A stretch of 64,000 nt of DNA from Planctomycetota bacterium (lineage in GTDB: Bacteria > Planctomycetota > Planctomycetia > Planctomycetales > Planctomycetaceae), in the NCBI GenBank assembly GCA_023417655.1, contig JAEZFD010000023.1, positions 31,702-95,701 on the forward strand, given 5' to 3'. Both the position numbers and the translations under genes were made by a program. This document shows, piece by piece, positions 51,328-60,175 of the stretch (positions are counted from its first letter, which is position 1; every line of letters begins with the position of its first letter). The notes beneath the pieces are model-generated. The model did no database searches and was not told the origin of the DNA. It was given only the letters and a program-made list of their open reading frames with translations.

Positions 51328-52527
51328 ATGGATCACTTGAACGGCGGCTTGCAGCGAAAATTGAAGATGGGTCTGGTCGGCGGAGGCCAGGGATCATTCA
51401 TCGGCCGCGTTCATAGCACGGCCGCAGTTCTCGATAACCGAGCGGCGCTCGTTGCCGGAGCCCTTTCTTCCAACGCCGAACGTTGCAAGGCATCCGCTCC
51501 TTCTTACGACATTCCTGAAGAACGGGCCTATGGTTCCTATCAGGAAATGATCGACGCCGAGTTGAAGCGACCTGAAGGGGACCGCATCGACTTCGTCACG
51601 GTCGCCACGCCAAACCACATGCACTTCCCGGTTGCCAAGGCTGCAGCCGAAGCCGGATTGAACGTGATCTGCGACAAACCGCTCACTTTCGATCTGGCCG
51701 AAGCGGAAGAACTCGCCCGAGTTGTCGAAGAAAAGAAGGTGGTCTTCGCCGTCACGCACAACTACACCGGTTATCCACTGGTTCGTCAGATCCGTGAAAT
51801 GGTGCAGTCCGGGGAACTGGGCGAAGTTCAGGCCGTCCGGACTCAGTACATTCAGGGTTGGCTCCGTACGAAGCTGGAGGACTCGGACCAGAAGCAGGCT
51901 GCCTGGCGAACGGATCCCGCCAAATCCGGCATCGCCGGGGCATTCGGCGACATCGCGACTCACGCCTACAACCTGTTGCGGTACACAACGGGGCTGATTC
52001 CAGAAGAAATCTCCTGCACTCTCAAAACATTTGAGCCCGGCCGGAAGCTCGATGATTACGGCACGGCTCTCATCCGGTTCGATAACGGTGGTTTCGCAAG
52101 CGTCACTGCCAGCCAGATCACACATGGTCGCGAGAATGATCTCTCCATCGAAATCGACGGGACCAAGGCCTCAATCGTCTGGCGGCAGGAAGAACCAAAC
52201 TCGATGCTCGTCCGTCGAAATGGTGAGCCCTGGCAGGTTTACACCCGAAACCCCGGCGCTCCGTACTCGACTCCGCTGGCGACTGCCTCTGGACGCATTC
52301 CCGGCGGACACCCGGAAGCATTCTTTGAGGCCTTCGCGAATATTTATCGCTTTGCCTACGACGACATGATCAAGCGTGCTCTCGGACAGCCGTTCGAAAT
52401 GCGGGAGACAATTTATCCGAACGTTTACGACGGCATCGACGGGATGAACTTCATCCAGCAGGCCGTCGCGAGCAGCAAGGAAAATTCCGCCTGGCTGCCG
52501 CTGAAGCACGCCGCCTGTCGCAAGTAA
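51328..52527 (+). CDS. Gfo/Idh/MocA family oxidoreductase
   Basis: Protein of 399 residues with an N-terminal NAD(P)-binding fold (KMGLVGGGQGSFIGRVH) and the ICDKPLTFDLAEAEEL block carrying the EKP-type lysine. The C-terminal alpha/beta domain contains GGHPEAFFEAFANIYR and a probable catalytic His. Its length and IAGAFGDIATHAYNLLRY segment place it with inositol- or sugar-dehydrogenase-like members that are abundant in planctomycetes. ATG at 51328 is chosen over the longer frame, which adds 34 residues; AGAGGA lies about 10 nt upstream. The substrate is unknown. Confidence 0.9.
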   Translation: MDHLNGGLQRKLKMGLVGGGQGSFIGRVHSTAAVLDNRAALVAGALSSNAERCKASAPSYDIPEERAYGSYQEMIDAELKRPEGDRIDFVTVATPNHMHFPVAKAAAEAGLNVICDKPLTFDLAEAEELARVVEEKKVVFAVTHNYTGYPLVRQIREMVQSGELGEVQAVRTQYIQGWLRTKLEDSDQKQAAWRTDPAKSGIAGAFGDIATHAYNLLRYTTGLIPEEISCTLKTFEPGRKLDDYGTALIRFDNGGFASVTASQITHGRENDLSIEIDGTKASIVWRQEEPNSMLVRRNGEPWQVYTRNPGAPYSTPLATASGRIPGGHPEAFFEAFANIYRFAYDDMIKRALGQPFEMRETIYPNVYDGIDGMNFIQQAVASSKENSAWLPLKHAACRK

Positions 52528-52555
52528 CCTGATCGCTGTCGTCATTGCGATCAGG
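52528..52555 (+). terminator. Stem-loop directly after the Gfo/Idh stop codon
   Basis: A 9-bp perfect stem, CCTGATCGC (52528-52536) with GCGATCAGG (52547-52555), and a 10-nt loop immediately follow the TAA stop. A T-rich patch (TCGTCTTT) comes after. Possible terminator, weak U-tract. Confidence 0.55.
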
Positions 52556-52651
52556 TCGTCTTTCACTCCGGAGAGATCTGGAGTGGGATGAGCTCTGTGC
52601 GACTGATGCGGACCTCGTTCTGATTGAAATGAATTAACCGTCAGTGGAATC

Positions 52652-53353
52652 ATGTCGGACGAACCAGACGAACCGAATTCCGATCACCCTGAGAACGAGC
52701 CTCCTGAGGAAGAGCGTCTGGTACAGGGGGAAATTCGGCATCATCAGATTAGCGCTCGTGTTCCGGCAGGTGTCGGCTCCGGTGTTCTGAGCAACGGCGT
52801 GTTGATTCTGACCGGGCCGTTCGAGATCGTCCTCGATTTCGTAATGCGTCTAGGCGAACAACAGCGGATTGCCGCTCGCGTGATTCTGCCGCCAATGGTG
52901 GGACGCCAGTTCGTTGCCGCGCTTCACGATAACATCGTCAGTTACGAGCGACGGTTTGGAGCGCTCCCTGAGCTCCCTCGCCCAATTCCGGAACCGGAAG
53001 ACGCGAGTATTCCGACGGAACTTCCTTCCCCTCCGCGGTTAACCGAGGGATCGGAAGCTCCTCAGCGGGGATCCAGAGAAGAATCGGACATGTCAGCTCC
53101 CCCGGAGATCGAAGAGATCTACCGGGAACTGCGGATTCCAGAGTCGATGCTCAGTGGGCGGTATGCGAACGCAGTGTTGATCCGCCATTCGGCCACGGAG
53201 TTCTGTTTCGACTTCATCACGAACATCTATCCGCGGTCGGCTGTGTCATCGCGGGTCTTTCTTGCTGCCCCGCATGTCGCTCCGTTTCTCCGCTCATTGA
53301 TGATGTCGTTGAATCCTCCTGAGCCTCCTGAACCGAATCCTCCTGTGGCGTGA
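52652..53353 (+). CDS. Tandem DUF3467-like protein
   Basis: Protein of 233 residues with two copies of one beta-rich domain. Copy 1 (about residues 38-110) has VGSGVLSNGVLILTGPFEIVLDFV and VILPPMVGRQFVAALHDNIV; copy 2 (about 165-225) has LSGRYANAVLIRHSATEFCFDF and VFLAAPHVAPFLRSLMMSLN. Both fit the DUF3467 pattern YAN-x-V-x(5)-EF-x-FDF ... P-x(3)-x-FL-x-x-L. A Pro/Glu-rich linker of about 55 residues joins them, and both ends are acidic and disordered. Its role is unknown. It overlaps the start of the next gene by up to 4 nt. Confidence 0.8.
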   Translation: MSDEPDEPNSDHPENEPPEEERLVQGEIRHHQISARVPAGVGSGVLSNGVLILTGPFEIVLDFVMRLGEQQRIAARVILPPMVGRQFVAALHDNIVSYERRFGALPELPRPIPEPEDASIPTELPSPPRLTEGSEAPQRGSREESDMSAPPEIEEIYRELRIPESMLSGRYANAVLIRHSATEFCFDFITNIYPRSAVSSRVFLAAPHVAPFLRSLMMSLNPPEPPEPNPPVA

Positions 53354-53358
53354 TCGTG

Positions 53359-53892
53359 ATGAGTTCCCCTGTTCGCATCGGCGTCGTGACCGTCTCGGAT
53401 CGTGCAAGTCGGGGAGAGTATGTCGATGAAGGGGGACCGGCCATCGTTCAAACGTTGAATGAAATGCTGTCCTCTCCATGGGAGCCAGTGATTCGGTTGA
53501 TTCCAGACGAACGCCCGGTGCTGGAAGCGGCATTGATCGAACTGTGTGATGAACAGAAGTGCGCTCTCGTCGTCACGACAGGCGGAACAGGTCCTGCTGT
53601 TCGCGATGTCACTCCCGAGGCTACCGAAGCAGTTTGCGAGAAAATGATGCCCGGCTTCGGGGAACTGATGCGGGCCGTTTCACTGCAGAAAGTCCCCACC
53701 GCGATTCTCTCCCGGCAGACAGCGGGGATTCGCGGACAGTCACTCATTGTGAACCTGCCCGGCCGTCCACGAGCGATTGGGGAATGTCTCGAGGCAGTCA
53801 TGCCGGCAATCCCCTACTGTATCGATCTCATCGGTGGTCCCCGATTGGAGACCCGGCCAGAGCGGATACAAGCATTCCGCCCCCGTAGCTGA
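53359..53892 (+). CDS. MoaB/Mog-type molybdopterin biosynthesis protein
   Basis: Protein of about 177 residues with the MoaB/MogA fold, which adenylylates molybdopterin before metal insertion. It has IGVVTVSDRASRGEYVDEGGP, VTTGGTGPAVRDVTPEAT (the signature TGGTG-x-x-x-RD-x-TPE), FGELMRAVSLQKVPTAILSRQTAG and a VNLPGRPRAIGECLEAVMPAIPY block. The ATG at 53359 starts MSSPVRIG; a GTG at 53350 overlaps the previous stop (GTGA) and is also possible. No other molybdenum-cofactor gene is in the window. Confidence 0.92.
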   Translation: MSSPVRIGVVTVSDRASRGEYVDEGGPAIVQTLNEMLSSPWEPVIRLIPDERPVLEAALIELCDEQKCALVVTTGGTGPAVRDVTPEATEAVCEKMMPGFGELMRAVSLQKVPTAILSRQTAGIRGQSLIVNLPGRPRAIGECLEAVMPAIPYCIDLIGGPRLETRPERIQAFRPRS

Positions 53893-54240
53893 GGCCCCAT
53901 TGAGGCCCACTTACTCGCAATCTCCGGGCTCACACCTCTCCTCGGGGCGTTTTCAGCGTCGCTTGTAATTTGTGCAAATGCCTCAGATTCTGAGGATTTT
54001 CGTTGCATTATTTACACTGGCTTGCAAACCGGGGTCGGGGCGTAATAATTTTTCGGTCCGGCAATAACTGCCGAATTTGCTGAGGTTTAATGTCTGCGAA
54101 GATGAGCAGACTTTCTGTCCGGACACCAATTGGTCCGCGACTTGCATTTTCCCGCCGTTGGACTCTTTCTGGCATGGAATGCCGAGTGGAATCCGCTCTC
54201 CCTTTCCCATCTTTTTTTCTCCCAAATCACCACCGAGTGC
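53893..54240. other. Spacer between moaB-like and metallopeptidase-like genes
   Basis: A 348-nt gap. CCTCAGATTCTGAGG (53981-53995) is a short palindrome followed by ATTTTCG, a possible weak terminator for the moaB-like gene. No protein frame here is convincing. The promoter of the next gene must lie within. Confidence 0.4.
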
Positions 54241-55401
54241 ATGGACGCAATGCCAGGAAAAATCTGGAGCGCACGCGCGCTTTTCGTCACGGCCGTACTC
54301 TCACTGGTTCTTACGGGAACGCAGAGCGAAGTCGTTGCGGCCACATTTTCAACTAAGAACTTCACGGTCACCGCACCGACGGATGACGTCGCCCGTCGGG
54401 TGGCGAACTGCGCCGAATACTGGCGCCGGGAGCTCGCGATCCAGTGGCTCGATCAGCCGCTTCCCAACTGGTATCGCCCCTGTCCGATCACTGTGAAGGT
54501 CGGTCAGATCAGTGCCAGTGGGCAGACGACTTTTACCTTCGAGAACGGCGAAGTTCACGGCTGGAAGATGCATGTCCAGGGGACGCTGGAGCGTGTCCTG
54601 GATTCAGTGATTCCCCACGAAGTGAATCACACGATCTTCGCGTCACACTTCCGTCGCCCGTTGCCCCGCTGGGCAGATGAAGGCGCCGCGACCCTCTTCG
54701 AGCATGAATCCGAGCAGTATCGACAGATGGAACTGCTGCAGGAAGTCTTTCACACGACACGCCGAATCCCATTGAAGAACCTGCTGGCGATTCGTGAGTA
54801 CCCCAGCGACATGCGGGACGTGCTGACGCTCTATGCTGAAGGATACTCTCTCGCCGGATTTCTGGTTGGAATGAAAGGGGACGCCGGAAGGAAGATCTAC
54901 CTGCAGTTCCTCGATGACGCTCATCACGAAGGCTGGGAAAAAGCGATCGCCAAGCATTACCAGTTCCAGAGCATTGATCATCTGGAGAAGAACTGGACGC
55001 AGTGGATTCTCGCAGGGTCTCCACCGCTGAACGGAAATGGAACACAGCTCGCAGCCACGTCAACGCAGGCAGCCCCGGCTGCAGCGATGACTCAGAACAA
55101 CGTTGTTCAGGTCGCGGCGACCGAGCCGGAACTGGTCGTTCGGTCCCAGAGCCCACAGCAGGAGAATGCTCCTGAGTTCGCGACAAGCCGGGTCAGCGAA
55201 GCCTTGCCGTCCATTCCTCGTCGTCTGAGAGTCAAAACCGCCTCGTTGTCAGAAGATGATGTCAGTGAGCAGCCAATCGGGGATCAGTCTGTGAGCTCCT
55301 CTGGACTTCCTCGCCCGACAGCCCGGCTCTCTCCGACAACTGACGGTGTGAAGACCTCGGCCGGGGCTCCCCAGTATCAGTTCCCGGAAGCCCGTCAGTA
55401 G
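54241..55401 (+). CDS. Secreted gluzincin-like protein (HEXXH)
   Basis: Protein of about 386 residues with an N-terminal signal peptide (ALFVTAVLSLVLTGTQSEVVAA). The central domain has HEVNH at about 126-130 and a downstream glutamate in WADEGAATLFE (E147), the HEXXH plus E zinc arrangement of peptidase MA-type gluzincins. A Gln/Ala/Pro/Ser-rich low-complexity tail of about 120 residues follows. The start is set at the ATG at 54241, with a second ATG 3 codons on; the longer frame would bury the signal peptide. A peptidase activity is likely but unproven. It is exported to the periplasm or outside. Confidence 0.85.
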   Translation: MDAMPGKIWSARALFVTAVLSLVLTGTQSEVVAATFSTKNFTVTAPTDDVARRVANCAEYWRRELAIQWLDQPLPNWYRPCPITVKVGQISASGQTTFTFENGEVHGWKMHVQGTLERVLDSVIPHEVNHTIFASHFRRPLPRWADEGAATLFEHESEQYRQMELLQEVFHTTRRIPLKNLLAIREYPSDMRDVLTLYAEGYSLAGFLVGMKGDAGRKIYLQFLDDAHHEGWEKAIAKHYQFQSIDHLEKNWTQWILAGSPPLNGNGTQLAATSTQAAPAAAMTQNNVVQVAATEPELVVRSQSPQQENAPEFATSRVSEALPSIPRRLRVKTASLSEDDVSEQPIGDQSVSSSGLPRPTARLSPTTDGVKTSAGAPQYQFPEARQ

Positions 55402-55466
55402 GAACCTTCACGCTGCAGTCCGAAAGTGGATGCCGGGTGGAAGAGTGTTCGGCGAAAGAGTGTTCG

Positions 55467-56048
55467 TTACTGGCGACCGGTAATGATGCGGCTCAACTGA
55501 CGGAAATCGTCGGTGCCGGCAATCTCGCACCATTCAAACAGAACCATTTCTGTCGTGACGAGGCGAGCCCCTGCGGCGGCGAGTCGCTTCAATGCAATGT
55601 CGTGATCGACCGGGAAGCGGCTATCGACCGCATCGACCACGATAAAGACGTCGAAACCCTGTGACATCAGATCGAATGCCGTCTGCAGCACGCAGACGTG
55701 AGTTTCGATGCCGGCGACGACAACCTGATGACGCTGCTGTTCGTGGCTTCTCTGCTGCGAAGCCCAGTCGAACGTCTGAGCGGCACTGAATCGCATCTTC
55801 GCATTTCGCTCCGTGAGAAGTTCTGCAATCTCCGGAACTGACGCTCCCAGACCCTGCGGATACTGTTCTGCCCCGGAGCACGGGATGTTCAGGATCTGCG
55901 CAGCTTTCAATAGTTTGACGCAGCTGCCGATGACCTTGCTGATCCCGGGAATGACCGGCACAAACTTCTGCTGCACATCGATGATGACGAGTCGACTGGC
56001 GACGGCAGAGAGCAGATCGGGGCTTCGAAATTCAGGCTTTTCGGACAT
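55467..56048 (-). CDS. Isochorismatase-family cysteine hydrolase
   Basis: Protein of 193 residues with the catalytic triad Asp24 (RLVIIDVQQKF), Lys84 (RNAKMRFSAAQ) and Cys119 (AGIETHVCVLQTAFD). The G-[IT]-x-T-x-x-C context is the family hallmark. GGAGG 8 nt upstream of the ATG supports the start at 56048. The length is close to nicotinamidase and YcaC-like members; YcaC-like is more probable because the nicotinamidase metal triad is not seen. The substrate is unknown. It is convergent with the metallopeptidase-like gene, 65 nt away. Confidence 0.9.
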   Translation of the reverse strand: MSEKPEFRSPDLLSAVASRLVIIDVQQKFVPVIPGISKVIGSCVKLLKAAQILNIPCSGAEQYPQGLGASVPEIAELLTERNAKMRFSAAQTFDWASQQRSHEQQRHQVVVAGIETHVCVLQTAFDLMSQGFDVFIVVDAVDSRFPVDHDIALKRLAAAGARLVTTEMVLFEWCEIAGTDDFRQLSRIITGRQ

Positions 56049-56133
56049 CGTGGCAGCCTCCAGGTCGGTTCCGGCAAGGATGGACTCTGATTCTTCTCAA
56101 GCGGATCGGCGAGCAAACTTCTGAATTCTACGA

Positions 56134-56165
56134 CAACGCCCCGGCGAAAATGGGCCGGGGCGTTG
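56134..56165. terminator. Strong stem-loop after fabI
   Basis: A 12-bp perfect stem, CAACGCCCCGGC (56134-56145) with 56154-56165, and an 8-nt loop. It lies 27 nt after the fabI stop. The U-tract on the minus strand is weak, so it may act as a Rho-aided or structural terminator. Confidence 0.7.
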
Positions 56166-56192
56166 TAATTCTTCAAATTCAACCGAAGCAGC

Positions 56193-57014
56193 TTACGCTT
56201 CTGGCTGGCCGTCGAACGCGTCCAGTGGAGGACCGCCCATGATGTGGTAACCGCTGTCAACGTGCAGGGTTTCCCCGGTGATCGCCGAGGCCAGATCACT
56301 CAGGAGGAACATCGCGGCCTTGCCCACTTCTTCTTCGCCGACGTTACGACGCAGAGGAGAGAACTTTTCGTACAGGGTCATCATCTTCTTGAAATCGCCG
56401 ACACCGCTTGCGCTGATGGTCTTGATCGGACCGGCACTGACGGCGTTGCAGCGGATGTTGGATGGACCCATTTCGCTGGCGATGTACTCGACAGCAGATT
56501 CCAGGGCTGACTTGCACAGACCCATCAGGTTGTAACCTGGGATCACGCGTTCGCCGCCCAGATAGGTCAGGGCAAGAATGGAACCGCCATCATTCAGCAG
56601 TGGCTTTGCACGGCCAGCCATTGCAATGAGGCTGTAAACGCTGATGTCCATGGCGGTTTTGAAGCCTTCTCGGCTTGAAGCGTAAACCGGCCCGGTCAGG
56701 TCTGCTGGCGGAGCAAAAGCGACGCTGTGCAGCACGAAATCGATTTTGCCGAACTGTTCAGCAACAGTTTTGTAAACCGAATCGAGATCTTCGTCCTTCT
56801 GCACATCGCAGGGGACAACAAACTTCGCACCGAGCGGCTCGACCAGTTTGCGGACTTTGTTTTCGTTCTTTGGCCGGGCGGGATCTTTGTCGGGCAGGTG
56901 AGTAAACCCGATCTCGGCTCCTTCTGCATGAACGGCCTGCGTGATCGCCCAGGCGATCGACCGCTCATTGGCGATCCCGAACACGATTCCTTTTTTACCG
57001 GTAAACAACCCCAT
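56193..57014 (-). CDS. fabI: Enoyl-[acyl-carrier-protein] reductase (NADH)
   Basis: Protein of 273 residues, the last step of fatty-acid elongation. The unusual SDR glycine motif VFGIANERSIAWAI, LHSVAFAP, and the YxxxxxxK pair (PGYNLMGLCKSALES) identify FabI. NIRCNAVSAGPIKTISASGV is the flexible substrate-binding loop. AAGGACCGAAC-ATG supports the start. It is a single gene with a strong stem-loop behind it. The C-terminus GGPPLDAFDGQPEA is longer than in E. coli. Confidence 0.95.
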   Translation of the reverse strand: MGLFTGKKGIVFGIANERSIAWAITQAVHAEGAEIGFTHLPDKDPARPKNENKVRKLVEPLGAKFVVPCDVQKDEDLDSVYKTVAEQFGKIDFVLHSVAFAPPADLTGPVYASSREGFKTAMDISVYSLIAMAGRAKPLLNDGGSILALTYLGGERVIPGYNLMGLCKSALESAVEYIASEMGPSNIRCNAVSAGPIKTISASGVGDFKKMMTLYEKFSPLRRNVGEEEVGKAAMFLLSDLASAITGETLHVDSGYHIMGGPPLDAFDGQPEA

Positions 57015-57326
57015 GTTCGGTCCTTAATAATCCTTGATCCAGAAGTGGTAGAGCGAATCGTCTTCCGTGCCGACCTCGAGCCTTCAATCTGCTCGGGTCA
57101 GGTCTACGGGGCTGACTCGCCCACTCACGGCACATCATAGACCGAATGAGTCTTGCGGGCGAGGGAACGTCCGGACTCGCGACAGGGGCTCCCTGCGGGA
57201 GGATTTCGGATAGATGATCGCTCGCAGAAAACCATACCGGACAGGCCTCTCCGGATCAATCTGCATCACGGACAGATGCCATGGCCGCCGCCGTGTCCAG
57301 CGGTGGTTTCCTGTCGCAAGTCTCTG
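57015..57326. other. Spacer upstream of fabI
   Basis: A 312-nt gap between fabI and a Gfo/Idh-like gene, both minus strand. It should hold the fabI promoter. Short frames here are not convincing and I see no hairpin or repeat. Confidence 0.4.
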
Positions 57327-58283
57327 TCAAATCGGCTTATCTGTGGATGGGTGGCCGACGGGGACAGTTCGATCCTCCTCGGCGCTCTGGCGAGCGGCGA
57401 TTCGAATGGCGCTGACCCGAATCAGGTCAGCGACATCGGGAACCGGCACCACACCTCCAACAACCCGCCGCCCGAACAGATCAAACATCCGTTCCTCAGC
57501 GGTTCGATCCGAGTGAAGGGATTCTGTTTCGACAGGTCCGTCCGAGAGTTGCCACTGAATATCGTGTGGGCCCGTAAGAAGCAGATTTCCGGCCCGGCAC
57601 TGAATTTCGCACCGCGAGATCAGGCCTTCTGCCGGGAGGTAGGGAACCGTGGGAGGAGCAGCTGTGATCGTTGCAGTGACGGGAGTTCCGTTCCGCTGCT
57701 GTCGGCGAAAGCTCAGTTCTAGCATCTTTGCGTCGGGCGAAGACCTGACCGAAACGCACTCGGACTGGATCACATTCAGGCACCAGTCGATAATCTGGAG
57801 TTCCTCGCATTGCCCCGGGATAAAGTGACCCATCAGCGTGAGGGATTCGATCGACTGAACTTTGCTGGCCGTCAGTTCCCGCAGCCGGAGTGTCGACGGC
57901 ATCCAGCGGGCGAAGAGCGCTGGCATCATCAATGTGCTGGTCAACTCGACGAAGTGCTGCAGCCGTAAGAGTTCTGAGTAAGTGAACTGAGAGAAGACCG
58001 GTGGAAAGAGAAAAGCGGACCGCTGCAGTCCTGCGGCCCGGATTAGGGGTTCCGAGCCCATCCACCGGAGATCCGTGACAAAGACTCCCTCAGTACGGCG
58101 CAGCAAGCTGTCGAGGCTGGGTGAATACTCCGCATCAATTTGCTGGGATTCGGTTTGCGCAGAGTTCAGACATGGGTCAAAAACGTCAGTGAGCCGCAGT
58201 TTTCCCTGTCGCTGTAGTGCAGCAGCAATCTCCCGACCCTTGCCGGTCCCGATGAGCCCTATTTTGACCTCGGATAATGCCAT
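57327..58283 (-). CDS. Divergent Gfo/Idh/MocA-like protein
   Basis: Protein of 318 residues. The N-terminus VKIGLIGTGKGREIAAAL is a Rossmann motif, and DAEYSPSLDSLLRRTEGVFV fits the second strand-helix unit. The usual EKP motif is absent: the corresponding stretch reads FLFPPVFSQFTYSELL. The C-terminal half does not show the standard substrate domain motif either, so this is a degenerate or diverged member that may have lost dehydrogenase activity. The gene is divergent from the HNH gene, with a 262-nt shared spacer. Confidence 0.72.
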   Translation of the reverse strand: MALSEVKIGLIGTGKGREIAAALQRQGKLRLTDVFDPCLNSAQTESQQIDAEYSPSLDSLLRRTEGVFVTDLRWMGSEPLIRAAGLQRSAFLFPPVFSQFTYSELLRLQHFVELTSTLMMPALFARWMPSTLRLRELTASKVQSIESLTLMGHFIPGQCEELQIIDWCLNVIQSECVSVRSSPDAKMLELSFRRQQRNGTPVTATITAAPPTVPYLPAEGLISRCEIQCRAGNLLLTGPHDIQWQLSDGPVETESLHSDRTAEERMFDLFGRRVVGGVVPVPDVADLIRVSAIRIAARQSAEEDRTVPVGHPSTDKPI

Positions 58284-58545
58284 ACCTCGGTGTCACCCGT
58301 GCGGCTGCGTTCAGTCTGTTTTGTCCCCGTTGGCGGTCAACGGCGACGAAGGATTGGATCGTATCGATGTCAGAAAAAAATTGATACAAACTGGGCGGTT
58401 TGAGACGGCTTTGAATCGTCGGCGAGCAAGGTCATCGAGCGGAGCGTTTTCGGACAGGGAGCAATTTTGAGGGCCTGCTCAAATCTTATTCCCTTCCGGT
58501 AGAATTCTTCTCAGGTCGCGATCCTCATTTGTCTAAGGGCCAGTA

Positions 58546-59898
58546 ATGAGTGGAAAAAGCATTCTGAAGTGGATCAAGTCGAGCGTCGAGAAGTTGATCG
58601 ATCCTGAAAAGGAGCAACGAGTTGCCACCGTTCTGAAGACCTTGCGCCGGGAGATAGCTCAAAGGAAGACGGAATTCAACCTCGAGGCTGCCATCGCTGG
58701 CAAGGGATTTGAGGCAGCGGATGTGAGAACAGCAAGTATCGAACTGTACCGGAGTTACCTTCATCGGTTCTGGGAGGATCGGGAGCTTGCCGAGAAGGAA
58801 AGCCGCACGCTGACATGGTTGGGAGGGGTACTGCACATTGATGCTCGGGAAATCGAGCGGAATCACCAGGAATTCGGCATGTTCGCCTTTGAGTCACTGC
58901 TGGCGGACGCGATGGCGGATGGGAGAATTGATGAAAGCGAGAGCGAGAGATTGAAATCTGTCGCCCGGTGGCTGAAGACAGATGTCAGGTCTTTAGTTCA
59001 GAAGTATTTCGGCGAGAACGGGGAAGCATTTCTTCAAGGGGTTTTCATTAGAGCCATTGAAGACGGGAGGTTGTCCGAGGTCGAATGGATCAACTTTCAG
59101 AACAGCGCGCGGCGCCTAGGATTCTCGGATACGGAGGCATTGGCTCTCATTTCGCGACACAGCGAACGCTTCGTTGAGCACATTCTGCTCGACGCGAAAT
59201 CAGACGAACGCATCTCCGAAAGTGAAGAGCGGCTGCTGCTCGACATGCTGGAAAGGTTCAGTCCGAGGCCCGCTTTTATGAAGTATGTCCGGGACGAAGT
59301 CGGATTCGTTCGGAGTTTGACTCGGATCGCTGAGGGCCACCTCCCCTCCATAGCCGCCCCGCCGAACATCGGCTTGCGGGCGGGTGAGATTGCCCACTTT
59401 CATGGACCAGTTCAGTACGAACAAACTCGCTTTCTGAAGAATGGTCCTGAGATTCGGACGTACAAAGGGTGGGGTACGATTACTGATGATCGGTTCATCT
59501 TCGGATCTGAAGAACGTCCCTTCTTCTTCGGGCTGCGAAGCATCATCTCCGTTGAATGCAATTCGAGTCAGGCGATGGTTCAGGCTTCGGGCAAAGGGAC
59601 AGGGAAGTACATCTTTCTGAAGAACGGTGTACTCGGAACCCGTATTCTTGTGTGCGCCGTCGGGAAAGCAAATCAGACAATTGTTTCGCGTCATTCAGAA
59701 GCCCCGAACCGGCACATACCCCGTGTTGTTCGTCAGCGGGTTTGGCAGATCTATGGTGGGCGATGTGTCGATTGCGGGGCGTCCGACTACTTGGAGTATG
59801 ACCACATCATTCCGGTGTCCCGAGGCGGCAGCAATCACGAAAATAACATCCAACTGCTGTGTCGCGCCTGTAACTTGAAGAAGTCAAATTCAATCTAA
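58546..59898 (+). CDS. TerB-like repeats + PH-like domain + HNH endonuclease
   Basis: Protein of 450 residues in three parts. Residues 65-245 hold about four helical repeats of the TerB type, each with an acidic loop: WEDRELAEKESRTL, ADAMADGRIDESESERL, RAIEDGRLSEVEWINF and LDAKSDERISESEERLL. Residues 275-375 form a beta-rich, PH-like region (GEIAHFHGPVQYEQTRF, YKGWGTITDDRFIFGSEERP, IISVECNSSQAMVQASG). The C-terminal 55 residues are an HNH nuclease: CVDC at 407-410, DH at 419-420, N433/N434 and CRAC at 439-442, which should bind a zinc and cut DNA. AAGGGCCAGTA-ATG supports the start. It stands alone. I know of no named family with this order. Confidence 0.85.
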   Translation: MSGKSILKWIKSSVEKLIDPEKEQRVATVLKTLRREIAQRKTEFNLEAAIAGKGFEAADVRTASIELYRSYLHRFWEDRELAEKESRTLTWLGGVLHIDAREIERNHQEFGMFAFESLLADAMADGRIDESESERLKSVARWLKTDVRSLVQKYFGENGEAFLQGVFIRAIEDGRLSEVEWINFQNSARRLGFSDTEALALISRHSERFVEHILLDAKSDERISESEERLLLDMLERFSPRPAFMKYVRDEVGFVRSLTRIAEGHLPSIAAPPNIGLRAGEIAHFHGPVQYEQTRFLKNGPEIRTYKGWGTITDDRFIFGSEERPFFFGLRSIISVECNSSQAMVQASGKGTGKYIFLKNGVLGTRILVCAVGKANQTIVSRHSEAPNRHIPRVVRQRVWQIYGGRCVDCGASDYLEYDHIIPVSRGGSNHENNIQLLCRACNLKKSNSI

Positions 59899-60175
59899 CT
59901 CGCTTTTATGTGAAGGGTAACGTCTGGACTCGGGCAGACTGGCAGTTCCTGCGGGTTGGGACGGGATTGCGGCACTCCGACCGAGATCCCCGTTGCAGGA
60001 TCTGTTCGGTTTGGATAGAAGAGCCGGGATATTTGGCATTTTCCCGGGGGTGTTCGATCCCCGAGCTGCCCAGGACGGGTAAGCAAAATTAGCCGGAAAG
60101 ATCAGATCTTGCGTCGAGGATCTCGCTGAGAGATTCCGATGACCGTGCAATACTGAATACGCAAGGATGCGTTGA

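Noticed and set aside
53359..53892. MoaB-like protein supplying molybdopterin to ActB
   Set aside because: ActB of characterised ACIII binds no Mo cofactor, and the genes are 15 kb apart.
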